Made by a program: the position numbers and the translations under genes. Below are positions 24,670-33,268 of a stretch of 52,445 nucleotides of DNA, piece after piece. Source of the DNA: OCS155 cluster bacterium AG-426-D23 (GTDB lineage Bacteria > Actinomycetota > Acidimicrobiia > Actinomarinales > Actinomarinaceae); the NCBI GenBank assembly GCA_003213165.1, contig QCNO01000002.1, forward strand, positions 138,868 through 191,312, in the 5' to 3' direction. Numbering within the stretch: the first letter of the stretch is position 1; each line of letters starts with the position of its first letter. Under the pieces are notes generated by a model, which did not search any database, was not told the origin of the DNA, and was given only the letters and a program-made list of their open reading frames with translations.

Positions 24670-25919
24670 ACTATACAGAACTATTAATTGCTCGTGAAAA
24701 AGACTTAGGTAGACCAGTAAGAGTTGGGTTGGCTGGTGCTGGCCAAATGGGCTCCGGTCTTGCTGCACAAATTGGGAAAATACCAGGAATGAGCCTTGTC
24801 GCTTGCGCTGATATAGATATTGGAAGAGCTGAGAATGCATTACGTCTTGCTGGAGTTGAGTATGTAAAACACAACAAGGAGGCGTCAAAGTCTATCGAAA
24901 GCGGACAAGGTGGTGTAGTAGATAATGCATCTGCTCTTGCAGAACTACCAATAGATATTGTATTTGAAGCAACTGGTGTGCCATGGGTTGGTGCGGAGGT
25001 TGCTGATGCCTGTATTGAAGCACAAAAACATATACTCATGTTAAATGTAGAGACAGATGTCACAATAGGGATGTATTTAGCAAACAAAGCAAATAAAAAT
25101 AATGTAGTTTATAGTGTTGCAAATGGTGATGAACCAGTTGCATGTAAAGAGTTATATGACTTCTCAGTGGATTTAGGTTTTGAGATAGTGTGTGTTGGAA
25201 AAGGAAAAAACAACCCACTAGATCAAACTGCAAACCCTGATACCTGTTTAGAAAAAGCTACTAAGAAGAATATGAATCCAAAAATGCTAGCAAGTTTTGA
25301 AGATGGTTCAAAAACTATGATTGAAATGACTGCTTTGGCAAATGCAATAAATTTACCACCAGATCAAATCGGAATGAATGGACCAGTAAGTTCTGTAGAG
25401 GAATTGAACAAAGTTCTTATCCCTCAAGCTGATGGGGGTGTTCTAAGTGAATCTGGAAGAGTTGACTATGCATTTGGACCAGCACCTGGAGTATTTTCTA
25501 TTGTGAAATCGGATAACCCAACTGTTATTGAAGAAATGGAGTATTTGTCTATGGGAGAAGGTCCTTATTACACTCTTTACAGGCCTTATCATCTAGCTTC
25601 AATTGAAGCACCTAGAAGTATTGGGATGGCTATCATAAATAATGAACCCGGCTTACAACCAAAATCATGGATTGCAGAAGTTATTGGTCATGCAAAAAAA
25701 GACCTAAAAAAAGGTGAAAAGATTGATGGAATTGGAGGATTTGCCACATACGGTGTAACTTACCCTGTTGCAGATACAGATAATTTAATTCCACTTGGCT
25801 TATTAGAAGGTGCAACTGTTATTAAAGAACTAAAAAAAGGAGAACCAATAACAAAAGATTCAGTTGAACTTCCAGAAAATTTAATTAATAGCTTAAGAAA
25901 ACTTCAAGAAGCTAGTTAA
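24666..25919 (+). CDS. COG4091 homoserine-dehydrogenase-like oxidoreductase with C-terminal SAF domain (DXP reductoisomerase-like, DRL family)
   Basis: 417 aa. A Rossmann loop GLAGAGQMGSG (GAGQMG 24-29) follows a short leader; then ATGVPWVGAEVA, LNVETDVTIGMYLA, GKGKNNPLD, GSKTMIEMTALANA, YYTLYRPYHLASIEAP and a C-terminal SAF-like domain (about 343-410, with IPLGLLEGATVI). From memory, these blocks closely parallel Brucella DRL, an alternative enzyme converting 1-deoxyxylulose 5-phosphate to methylerythritol 4-phosphate. The same COG also includes proteins of unknown, possibly polyol-related function. Start is TTG overlapping EIIA. Its place behind a polyol PTS and with an ispD-like gene supports a polyol-phosphate substrate. 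Confidence 0.8.
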   Translation: MNYTELLIAREKDLGRPVRVGLAGAGQMGSGLAAQIGKIPGMSLVACADIDIGRAENALRLAGVEYVKHNKEASKSIESGQGGVVDNASALAELPIDIVFEATGVPWVGAEVADACIEAQKHILMLNVETDVTIGMYLANKANKNNVVYSVANGDEPVACKELYDFSVDLGFEIVCVGKGKNNPLDQTANPDTCLEKATKKNMNPKMLASFEDGSKTMIEMTALANAINLPPDQIGMNGPVSSVEELNKVLIPQADGGVLSESGRVDYAFGPAPGVFSIVKSDNPTVIEEMEYLSMGEGPYYTLYRPYHLASIEAPRSIGMAIINNEPGLQPKSWIAEVIGHAKKDLKKGEKIDGIGGFATYGVTYPVADTDNLIPLGLLEGATVIKELKKGEPITKDSVELPENLINSLRKLQEAS

Positions 25920-25929
25920 ATAGTCTTTA

Positions 25930-26889
25930 ATGACACTTAGTACAACCACTCAATTAGAACTTCATCGAATGATGATGCTGATTAGGTTGTTTGAGGAAGC
26001 ACTAGAAGAAATGTTTTCAAGAGGCTTGCTCCATGGGACCATGCATCTATCTATAGGTCAAGAAGCTACAGCAGCTGGTGCGTGTTTAGCTCTTCAAAAA
26101 GATGACTTAATTACTTCAACACACAGAGGGCATGGACATTGTCTTGCAAAAGGAGCCGAACCTTACAAGATGTTTGCAGAGTTACTTGGAAGAGAAGATG
26201 GATATTGTAGAGGCCGTGGTGGCTCAATGCATATTGCTGATTTGTCAAATGGCAATCTTGGTGCCAATGGAATTGTCGCTGGCAGTTTAACAATTTCTGT
26301 TGGGGCAGCTTTATCATTCCAAATGCAAAAAAAAGACAATATTATCCTTTGTTTCTTTGGAGATGGAGCGGTTAATGAAGGCTCATTTCATGAGGCTTTA
26401 AATTTAGCATCGCTATGGAGTCTTCCAGTGTTATTTTTATGTGAGAATAATCAGTATGGAATGTCAATGGCAACTGACAAAGCGGTTGCTGGCGACTCAA
26501 TTGCATCCAGAGGAAATTCTTATGGAATAGAGAGTATTCAAATTGATGGTAATGATGTCGAGGCTGTTTATGAAAATGTATTAAATTTTAAGAATAAAAT
26601 TTTATCGTCTGGGGGCCCAAAATTTATTGAAGCAGTTACATATCGCTATAGGGGACACTCAAAATCTGATAGAAACTTATACAGAACAAGTGATGAAATT
26701 GAATATTGGAAAGAAGAAAAAGACCCTATAAAAAGATACATTGGAAAATTAATTGAGTCTGGAATTAGTGAAGATCAATTAAAAGATATTGATACAGATA
26801 TTAAGGATTTAATCAGAAAATCGGTTAAGCAGGCATTAGATTCTCCGCTCAGTCCGATAACAAATTTAGAAGAGGATTCGTATGCCTGA
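25930..26889 (+). CDS. Thiamine-diphosphate 2-oxo/acetoin dehydrogenase E1 alpha subunit
   Basis: 319 aa, AcoA/PdhA size. FSRGLLHGTMHLSIGQEATAAG, THRGHGHCLAKG, GREDGYCRGRGGSMHIAD and the ThDP motif GDGAVNEGSFHEALNLASLWSLPVLFLCENNQYGMS (GDG to NN, residues about 140-175) are clear, as is YRYRGHSKSD. The heterotetrameric type is like acetoin or pyruvate dehydrogenase, not the homodimeric AceE common in actinobacteria. It decarboxylates or cleaves a methyl-ketone substrate on ThDP and reductively acylates a lipoyl group. It overlaps the beta gene by 8 bp. Confidence 0.93.
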   Translation: MTLSTTTQLELHRMMMLIRLFEEALEEMFSRGLLHGTMHLSIGQEATAAGACLALQKDDLITSTHRGHGHCLAKGAEPYKMFAELLGREDGYCRGRGGSMHIADLSNGNLGANGIVAGSLTISVGAALSFQMQKKDNIILCFFGDGAVNEGSFHEALNLASLWSLPVLFLCENNQYGMSMATDKAVAGDSIASRGNSYGIESIQIDGNDVEAVYENVLNFKNKILSSGGPKFIEAVTYRYRGHSKSDRNLYRTSDEIEYWKEEKDPIKRYIGKLIESGISEDQLKDIDTDIKDLIRKSVKQALDSPLSPITNLEEDSYA

Positions 26890-27865
26890 GTTAACAACTG
26901 GACAGGCACTAAATAAAGCCCTTAGTTTGATATTAGAACAAAACCCTACAGCGTTTATTGCTGGTGAAGATATTGGAATTTACGGCGGTGCCTTTGGAGT
27001 TACCGATGGACTCCTAGCTCAATATGGTGAGGAGAGAATTAAAGACACTCCAATTGCTGAAGATGTCATCGCAGGTTTAGCTGTTGGAGCATCAATGACA
27101 GGCGGAAAGCCTATTGTTGAAATGCAGTTTAGTGATTTTATTGTTAATGCAATGGATCCAATTGTTAATCAAGCTGCAAAGCTTCATTTTATGTATGGCG
27201 GATCGGTAAATGTACCAATAATCGTCAGAGGCGCTAGTGGAGCTGGGACAGGGGCCGCAGCACAACATAGCCAGTCACTCGAATCATGGTTTTGCCATGT
27301 TCCAGGATTAAAAGTAGTCACACCTTCAAATCCTCAGAATGCTTATGATCTATTGCTACATTCTTTTGTGGATCCTAACCCAGTTATTTTTATGGAACAT
27401 AAGTTAATATATAAAATCAAAGACAATGTAGAACTTAGTGATATTCCCGAGGAATCAAGCATGTTGGGTAAAGCAAATCTTGTTAAAGAAGGAAATGACA
27501 TGACAATAGTTGCCTACTCAAATATGGTAAATGTTGCAAAAGAAGCATTAGCTGCTGAGGAATTACAAAATTGTTCAATTGAACTAATTGACCTTCAGAC
27601 AGTTTCACCAATAGATTACGATACTATTAAAAATTCACTCAAAAAAACAAAAAGACTTTTAGTTTGTCAGGAAGCTCCTTCCAATAGTTCTGTAGGAACA
27701 ACCGTAATTTCAAAAATTGTTGAAAGTGAGTTATTTCATGAACTTGAGGTTGCTCCAAAGCTGGTCTCAGGATTACATTCACCCATGCCCTCTGCAAAAC
27801 ATCTCGAATTAAATGTTATTCCCCAAGCTGAAGACATTACTAATGCAGTCAAAAGTATGTTATAA
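26882..27865 (+). CDS. Thiamine-diphosphate 2-oxo/acetoin dehydrogenase E1 beta subunit
   Basis: 327 aa. The pattern ALNKALSLILEQ, GEDIGIYGGAFGVTDGLLAQYGEERIKDTPIAE, GGKPIVEMQFSDFI, GAGTGAAAQHSQSLESWF and a C-terminal transketolase-C domain (ELIDLQTVSPIDYDTI) is that of E1 beta. It completes the ThDP site with the alpha subunit. The gene overlaps alpha by 8 bp and is followed after 8 bp by a lipoyl-domain gene. Confidence 0.93.
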   Translation: MPELTTGQALNKALSLILEQNPTAFIAGEDIGIYGGAFGVTDGLLAQYGEERIKDTPIAEDVIAGLAVGASMTGGKPIVEMQFSDFIVNAMDPIVNQAAKLHFMYGGSVNVPIIVRGASGAGTGAAAQHSQSLESWFCHVPGLKVVTPSNPQNAYDLLLHSFVDPNPVIFMEHKLIYKIKDNVELSDIPEESSMLGKANLVKEGNDMTIVAYSNMVNVAKEALAAEELQNCSIELIDLQTVSPIDYDTIKNSLKKTKRLLVCQEAPSNSSVGTTVISKIVESELFHELEVAPKLVSGLHSPMPSAKHLELNVIPQAEDITNAVKSML

Positions 27866-27873
27866 ATATATAT

Positions 27874-28146
27874 ATGGCAAAAGAAAAAATTCAATTACCG
27901 GCAATGTCTGATCAAATGACAGAAGCTGAAATTTTAAGTTGGAAAGTTGACGTTGGTTCAAAGATTGAAAAGGGTGCCACGATATGTGAAATTTCTACTG
28001 ACAAAGTTGATATGGATCTAGAATCACCTTACTCCGGAGAAATTACTGACTTAGCATGTGAAGAGGGTGATATAGTAAATGTTGGTGACACAATAGCTGA
28101 AATAGAAACTGAAGAAGACAGTCTTTTAGGTTCAATATTCGATTAA
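27874..28146 (+). CDS. Stand-alone lipoyl-domain protein (E2-like without catalytic domain)
   Basis: 90 aa consisting of one biotinyl/lipoyl domain: IQLPAMSDQMTEAEILSWKVDVG at the start, the lipoylation site Lys44 in STDKVDMDLESPYSG, and VGDTIAEIETEED near the end. Acyl-carrier domains of E2 enzymes normally continue into an E3-binding and a large acyltransferase domain; here a stop follows at once. The TMEA-like DQMTEAEI form is the lipoyl, not biotin (AMKM), type. It should take the acyl group from the adjacent E1; the E2 core and E3 must be elsewhere if needed. Confidence 0.88.
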   Translation: MAKEKIQLPAMSDQMTEAEILSWKVDVGSKIEKGATICEISTDKVDMDLESPYSGEITDLACEEGDIVNVGDTIAEIETEEDSLLGSIFD

Positions 28147-28530
28147 TCAGCAGTTGCTGTAGGTAGTAATCTTAATGTATTCCTGAGTTTCTTCCTTAAC
28201 AAAAACTCCCGATTTATGCACACAAGAAGAATTAAGCGCAACACTTTCTTTTACTATTAAATCGCAATTTACATTTAAATTTTCATAAACTTTCTTGTAA
28301 TAATTTAAACAATCATTAATTTTTTTCTCGGCGTTATTTTTATTTTGTTGAGATAACGTAATCACGATGTTTTCATTTGTGATTTCAATATTTTCTGGAT
28401 CAATATAGAAAGTTTCTTCATATAGGTTATCAAGTGTATTGCTTGTTTCAGTAGTTAAAAAACCTGATGCACTTGAGGAAATAATTGCTAAAAAACCTGC
28501 CCCCAGAAGGATATAAATTAAATTTTTCAT
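28147..28530 (-). CDS. Hypothetical secreted protein with four mature cysteines
   Basis: 127 aa. An N-terminal hydrophobic segment (LIYILLGAGFLAIISSSASGF) is a signal peptide or anchor. The mature part is charged and has Cys in NDCLNYY, NVNCDLI, SSCVHK and at the C-terminus, perhaps two disulfides. No family recognised. It is convergent with the lipoyl gene and divergent from ptsH, so it interrupts the PTS gene run. Confidence 0.6.
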   Translation of the reverse strand: MKNLIYILLGAGFLAIISSSASGFLTTETSNTLDNLYEETFYIDPENIEITNENIVITLSQQNKNNAEKKINDCLNYYKKVYENLNVNCDLIVKESVALNSSCVHKSGVFVKEETQEYIKITTYSNC

Positions 28531-28536
28531 AAGTGA

Positions 28537-28542
28537 ATTATA
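28537..28542 (-). promoter_or_regulatory. -10 box for leaderless secreted-protein gene
   Basis: A perfect TATAAT on the minus strand ends 6 nt before the ATG at 28530. On the other strand TAATAT at 28610-28615 lies 8 nt before the ptsH ATG. Confidence 0.5.
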
Positions 28543-28623
28543 AAATGTCTTAATTCATCATAACTCTATATTCTGACAAATAGTGATTAAGAATTTATCG
28601 AATTATGACTAATATATTAAATC

Positions 28624-28950
28624 ATGGCAGTAGAAAAAAAATTTAGAATACTAATTTATCCTGGTTTGCATACTCGCCCGGGTGCTAAATTTGTAGAGTT
28701 ATGTAACAAGTTTGAAAGCGATATCGAAATTCTTTTTAACGATAAGGTTGCAAATGGCAAAAGTATTATCAACATAATGACCATGGCCGCGCCACAAAAT
28801 GGGGAAATAACGATAAAAGTTAATGGTGTTGATGAAGAAATATTAATTAATGAATTAACAGATTGGCATGTTGAGGCTCACAAGTCTAAGGAAGATTTTG
28901 ATAATTCACCAGACAAGCATGAGTTGCTGAAAGCTTTTGAAATAATTTAA
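28624..28950 (+). CDS. ptsH: PTS phosphocarrier HPr-family protein
   Basis: 108 aa, longer than the 85-90 aa norm. The active His16 is in GLHTRPGAKFVELCNKF and the conserved regulatory serine is Ser47 in ANGKSIINIMTMAA. A C-terminal tail of about 20 residues (HKSKEDFDNSPDKHELLKAFEII) is extra. It carries phosphate from EI to EIIA. It is separated from the main PTS operon by one opposite-strand gene and probably has its own leaderless promoter. Confidence 0.93.
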   Translation: MAVEKKFRILIYPGLHTRPGAKFVELCNKFESDIEILFNDKVANGKSIINIMTMAAPQNGEITIKVNGVDEEILINELTDWHVEAHKSKEDFDNSPDKHELLKAFEII

Positions 28951-30426
28951 CTAGGGGATATCTTTATCTGTTCTGTTAACCACAATAAGGCTTCCTAGAT
29001 CTCCAGCTAAGACCAAACGGCCATCCTTTGCAATTGTGATATCACGAATTCTTTCACCTATGTATATTTCACCTACATGAATGATGCTCGTTCCTCCGGA
29101 GTCAAGCTTCAAAGTATAAATTGTCATATCTTTAAGACTTGTTATAAAGATGAAGTCGTTCCATCTTGGAAATTCACTACCTTTGTAAATTGTAAGTTCA
29201 CTTATTCCAATAGATGGTGTGAAGAAGTATATTGGCTCTTCATATTTTGCATCGTGATCAAGTTCATAGATGTTTTCTAATCCGTAAGTAAAACCATATG
29301 CACTGGAAGGCCAACCATAATTTCTGCCTTGAAGAACAATGTTTAGTTCATCTCCTCCAAAAGGTCCATGTTCAGTGGATAAAATTGTCTCTCCATTAAT
29401 AACTAAACCTTGTGGGTTTCTATGCCCGGAAGAATAAATATCTGAATTCCAACCTCTGTCTAAAAACAAAATTTTTCCCAAATGTGACTCTTCACCAATT
29501 TCTAATTTAAAATCTTCAGGTAATTTGAAATCGCCCACTGTTAAAAGATATCCATCATTAAACTCTTTTATCCTTCCTCCAGCGTGATGAGAATTAAAAT
29601 TTTCATAACAGTCATCTATGTTATACACCCATGAAAAATCTAAATTTGCTGTGTTGAACTCTGCACTAAGAACACCAAGAGTAAAACAATTCTTCGTAAA
29701 ATCTTTTTTAATTGCAGTTATCAAAATTAAATTATTTTTTTCATCAAAAGAACTATCTCTTAAACCCATCCTTGATGAATAATCAGAACCCTTAACAATC
29801 GATGTATATTCTTGATCTTGAATTATCTGGTTTAAATTTGTTTTAACTTCTTGAACTGTACCATCGACCATACTCATTTTCACTATATTCCCCATACCAC
29901 CAAACATAAAAATCTCATCATGAATTGATTCAACAAAAAATGAGGGAAGCAATCCTGAAGTGTATTTTGTGAAGTATTCTGTAAAGTCGATTTTTGTTAC
30001 ATCTGAGTTATGAAAATCACCTTGAACATTGAACTCTATACTAAATTTACTGGGCTCGATATTCTTTTGCAGACTGAGAATATCTACTGGTAAAGGTATA
30101 ATTCCAAGAACAGCCATCTTATCGACAACATTCCTATCAAGTGGATTCATAACTCTGCCACCTTCTTCTATTCCATTTTTTAAGTCTTCTTTAGAAAATA
30201 CAATCAACACTCCATCAGGATCAATTTCTGAATCAACCCTTAGAGCAACAAAATTGCCATCATTGCTTTTGCCAATATATTCTTGCCAATTGGAGTTTGA
30301 AATTTCAATTTTATTAGTGGTAGAGCCAACTATGTCATTTAACGAACTTACACTGATTGGAGTAGACGAATTACTGCAGAAAGAAATTAAAAAAAATACT
30401 GTTAAAACTAGTCTTATAGACTTCAC
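28951..30426 (-). CDS. Secreted sGDH/YliI-like beta-propeller dehydrogenase, lipoprotein
   Basis: 491 aa. A lipoprotein signal MKSIRLVLTVFFLISFC ends at Cys17. The C-terminal two thirds follow the glucose/sorbosone dehydrogenase family: HHAGGRIKEF, IYSSGHRNPQGLVI, STEHGPFGGDELNIV, GRNYGWP and a final blade. Members use PQQ and oxidise aldoses outside the cell; whether the PQQ and Ca ligands are all kept is unclear, and several family members are PQQ-free. The start is GTG at 30426, overlapping the TAG stop of the upstream gene by one base. Confidence 0.85.
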   Translation of the reverse strand: MKSIRLVLTVFFLISFCSNSSTPISVSSLNDIVGSTTNKIEISNSNWQEYIGKSNDGNFVALRVDSEIDPDGVLIVFSKEDLKNGIEEGGRVMNPLDRNVVDKMAVLGIIPLPVDILSLQKNIEPSKFSIEFNVQGDFHNSDVTKIDFTEYFTKYTSGLLPSFFVESIHDEIFMFGGMGNIVKMSMVDGTVQEVKTNLNQIIQDQEYTSIVKGSDYSSRMGLRDSSFDEKNNLILITAIKKDFTKNCFTLGVLSAEFNTANLDFSWVYNIDDCYENFNSHHAGGRIKEFNDGYLLTVGDFKLPEDFKLEIGEESHLGKILFLDRGWNSDIYSSGHRNPQGLVINGETILSTEHGPFGGDELNIVLQGRNYGWPSSAYGFTYGLENIYELDHDAKYEEPIYFFTPSIGISELTIYKGSEFPRWNDFIFITSLKDMTIYTLKLDSGGTSIIHVGEIYIGERIRDITIAKDGRLVLAGDLGSLIVVNRTDKDIP

Positions 30427-31676
30427 TAGTTTATTTTAGATATCTTTTTTACTATTAATGAATCGATTCTTCTGTTATCTACTGCAGACACGGTAAGTTC
30501 TAATCCATGAACTGTAATCTTCTCATTAACAGTTGGAAGCTTTTCAGAATAACTTAAATACAAGCCTCCCACGGTAGCAACATCTGATTCTTGTGATTCC
30601 AAACCAAAAAATTCTTCAAAATCATCTATATCTGTTCTACCTTCAACAACCCATTGCCCGGGCCCCAATCTTTTAATGCCCTTAAATCTTTCGTCATGTT
30701 CGTCAGGCAGATCACCAACAAACTCTGATAGTACATCTTTAATAGTAATTACTCCCTCAATGCCACCATTTTCATCAATTACACAGGCAAAACTTGCTTG
30801 ATTCTCTCTTAATATATTCAATGCTGAAAGAACAGTTGTGTATTCTGGGAGATAGATTGCATCTTTTACTAAATTTTCAACTTCGACTGAAGTTGCTTTG
30901 CTATTTAAATTAAATAAATCTTTTACGTAAACAATTCCAAAAGTGTCATCTAATGATTCTGATCTAGAAATAGGCATCCTAGAAATTCGCTTTTCATCAA
31001 CAATCTTTTTCACATCTTCCATGTCAACAGGAATTGAAAGAAACAATACATCAACTCTTGGTGTCATAATTTCCTTTATGGGTCTGTCTGAAAAATCAAG
31101 AAGAGAATCAATAATTTCTCTTTCTGCTGGTAGAATCTGGCCTTCAATCTCCCCGAGTGCGGTCAAGGCTTGTATATCCGCCTCCGTAACTTCTGCATCA
31201 TCTTCATCGGGAGCCTTAACAAACTTCATGATCAGATTAGTTATACCTTCTGTAAACGGAGCAAATATTTTTGATAAAACTTCAACTAAAAAAGTTGTTC
31301 TCGATAAAAATGATATCGGCAGCTTCGTCGCCAGAGTTTTTGGAGTAATATCTCCAAAAATTAAAACTATAACCGTAGTAAAAACTGTTGCAATCGCACT
31401 ACCTGCGCTTTCCCCAAAACGCCTAACAAAAATAAGTGTTGCCACTGAAGCCATCAATATATTTACAAAGTTATTACCAACTAATATTCCACCAATAGTT
31501 TTTTCAATATTTTCTTTAGCTCTTTTGATTCTTCTGTTCTTTTTGTTTTCATCCAACTGGTGTATTTTCTGGATTGGAATAGAAGTTATTGCTGTCTCAG
31601 AGCCTGATAGCATGCCCGACAGAATTAGGCAAAGAAAAAATACTATGTATAAAACGATGTCAAAGTTAATACTCAA
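30426..31676 (-). CDS. CorC/HlyC-type membrane protein with DUF21 (CNNM), CBS pair and CorC_HlyC domains
   Basis: 416 aa. Residues about 1-190 form the CNNM domain (SGSETAITSIP, VGNNFVNILMAS, FGDITPKTLA), then two CBS domains with PIKEIMTPRVDVLFL and GGIEGVITIKDVLSEFVGD, then a CorC_HlyC domain (VEGRTDIDDFEEFFG). Proteins of this family transport or sense Mg2+/Co2+; older names call them hemolysins. Coupled by a TAGTG overlap to the downstream sGDH-like gene. Confidence 0.92.
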   Translation of the reverse strand: MSINFDIVLYIVFFLCLILSGMLSGSETAITSIPIQKIHQLDENKKNRRIKRAKENIEKTIGGILVGNNFVNILMASVATLIFVRRFGESAGSAIATVFTTVIVLIFGDITPKTLATKLPISFLSRTTFLVEVLSKIFAPFTEGITNLIMKFVKAPDEDDAEVTEADIQALTALGEIEGQILPAEREIIDSLLDFSDRPIKEIMTPRVDVLFLSIPVDMEDVKKIVDEKRISRMPISRSESLDDTFGIVYVKDLFNLNSKATSVEVENLVKDAIYLPEYTTVLSALNILRENQASFACVIDENGGIEGVITIKDVLSEFVGDLPDEHDERFKGIKRLGPGQWVVEGRTDIDDFEEFFGLESQESDVATVGGLYLSYSEKLPTVNEKITVHGLELTVSAVDNRRIDSLIVKKISKIN

Positions 31677-31707
31677 TTTGTATCATTGATTTTAGATAAT
31701 TTTTGTT

Positions 31708-32031
31708 TTAAGTAAATACTTTTTTTAAATTTGTTTTATCAAGCGGTTTTAAAAGATGTCCATCAGCTCCAACTCTTTTAGCCTGAAAAACATCTGCTTC
31801 TCTGTCAATTAATAGAATTTTTTTTGAATTTGCAAATTTATTGTCACGACTAATTTCTCTTATGATTGAAGGACCACCGTTGTTATTTACTTGCATATCA
31901 ACAAAAATATAATCGTATGACAACTTGATATCATCACTACCAATAAGATGAGTAAAATTGTAATCAAAATCAAGATATTTTAGTAAAGAATCCTTTACCC
32001 ATTCGTTATCTGTTATCAAGCAAATTTTCAC
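31708..32031 (-). CDS. Stand-alone response-regulator receiver domain
   Basis: 107 aa CheY-like fold. Asp8 in LITDNE, the phosphoacceptor Asp45 in YIFVDMQ and Lys95 in GHLLKPLD are in the expected places; the usual Thr/Ser position is in KKILLIDRE and appears replaced. No output domain and no histidine kinase nearby, so it should signal by protein contact. 31-bp gap to the CorC-like gene; 41 bp to the divergent nfeD-like gene. Confidence 0.8.
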   Translation of the reverse strand: MKICLITDNEWVKDSLLKYLDFDYNFTHLIGSDDIKLSYDYIFVDMQVNNNGGPSIIREISRDNKFANSKKILLIDREADVFQAKRVGADGHLLKPLDKTNLKKVFT

Positions 32032-32072
32032 AGTTTTAAAAGACTACTATTGTATATATTTAAGTATATAAA

Positions 32073-33209
32073 ATGTTAAAACTATTACCCATATTATTTT
32101 TCGCAGCTGTAAATATATCACAAATTAGCATATTTGAAATAGATGGCATATTTTCAAATGGGCATATCAATGCTATTCAAAGATATGTAGATGAGAATGA
32201 TTTAAGTGAATCAAAATTATTTGTTATTCAATACAACGCCTCTGACACAAGTGAAAATGGTGTCACTAAATTACAAGAATTGCTTAAAGACATCAAAACA
32301 CCAAAAGCCATCTGGGTCGGGCCAAACGAGACAATAGTTGACGCAGGACTTTTGAAGTCATTTGATTACGTTGGTATATCACCTGGTACAACAATTATCA
32401 ATAAACTTTCTAATAATGAGTTCGAATTTTTAGATCAAGAAGGAATCTATGAAGGTTACATGGTTGTAGGCTCGATAGGAGCATTTATTGAAAATTTAGG
32501 AAGTGAAAATATAATATCAAATTTAACCTCATTAGAAGGAAGTACACCTGGCATTGTGAGTTTTGATATTAACTCCGATGATATTAATGAAATTAAATTT
32601 GTAAAACCGTCTTTATATGAAAGATTTTATATTTCAATATCAAATCCCTTCTTTACCTATCTGTTTTTTGCACTAGGTTTTGCACTTTTAGGTTTAGAGC
32701 TTTTTGCAATTGGACCGGGATTGATGGCATTTATCGGAGCATTATTAATTGGTTTTTCCTCTATGACTTTCATTGAGTTTGGTCTAAATTATTATGGTTT
32801 AATTCTATTTCTGATTTCTTTTGTGATTTTTATAAAAATATTAGCACGAGGATATTTTGGTCTTTTAGGAATTGCCGCTTTTTCTATCTTACACATTTCA
32901 TCAATTGTGATGTTTATGAATTACCAGCTGGAAATAAATAATTTCTTGATGATATTTTGTTCAGCTATTATTTCTTTCTTTTATTTCGTTGCAATACCTA
33001 CGGTGATTAGATCAAGACTTACTACAGATACAAGTGCAATGTCATCATTTGAGGGTTCAACAGTAAAAATTTTAAAAATGCTGGGCGATAGTAAAGCTCT
33101 GGTCCAGTTTGAAAGAAATAAATTTGTTGTAGAAATACAAAATAACCAAACTTTTCAACTTGATCAAGAAGTAGAAGTTACTGAAATAGACGGAAAACTG
33201 TCAATCTAG
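32073..33209 (+). CDS. NfeD-like membrane protein with degenerate ClpP-class domain
   Basis: 378 aa. An N-terminal signal-like helix precedes a periplasmic-type domain (residues about 20-185) similar to ClpP-class NfeD1b proteases (KTPKAIWVGPNETIVDAGLLKSF), then four to five membrane helices (about 192-305) with the NfeD motif LLGLELFAIGPGLMAFIGALLIG and a C-terminal OB-like domain (about 320-378). The serine expected in the protease part is not in a GxSA context, so catalysis is doubtful. NfeD proteins work with stomatin-like partners, not seen here. Confidence 0.75.
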   Translation: MLKLLPILFFAAVNISQISIFEIDGIFSNGHINAIQRYVDENDLSESKLFVIQYNASDTSENGVTKLQELLKDIKTPKAIWVGPNETIVDAGLLKSFDYVGISPGTTIINKLSNNEFEFLDQEGIYEGYMVVGSIGAFIENLGSENIISNLTSLEGSTPGIVSFDINSDDINEIKFVKPSLYERFYISISNPFFTYLFFALGFALLGLELFAIGPGLMAFIGALLIGFSSMTFIEFGLNYYGLILFLISFVIFIKILARGYFGLLGIAAFSILHISSIVMFMNYQLEINNFLMIFCSAIISFFYFVAIPTVIRSRLTTDTSAMSSFEGSTVKILKMLGDSKALVQFERNKFVVEIQNNQTFQLDQEVEVTEIDGKLSI

Positions 33210-33268
33210 ACAATTACTTCGCGAAAAAAATCTTTTTACACGTCACAATCTTTAATTACTGTTTAGAT

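Noticed and set aside
30943-31689. 248-codon plus-strand frame
   Set aside because: It is the reverse-strand shadow of the CorC/HlyC-type gene, low in motif content and Ser/Ile-rich as antisense frames of AT-rich genes often are.
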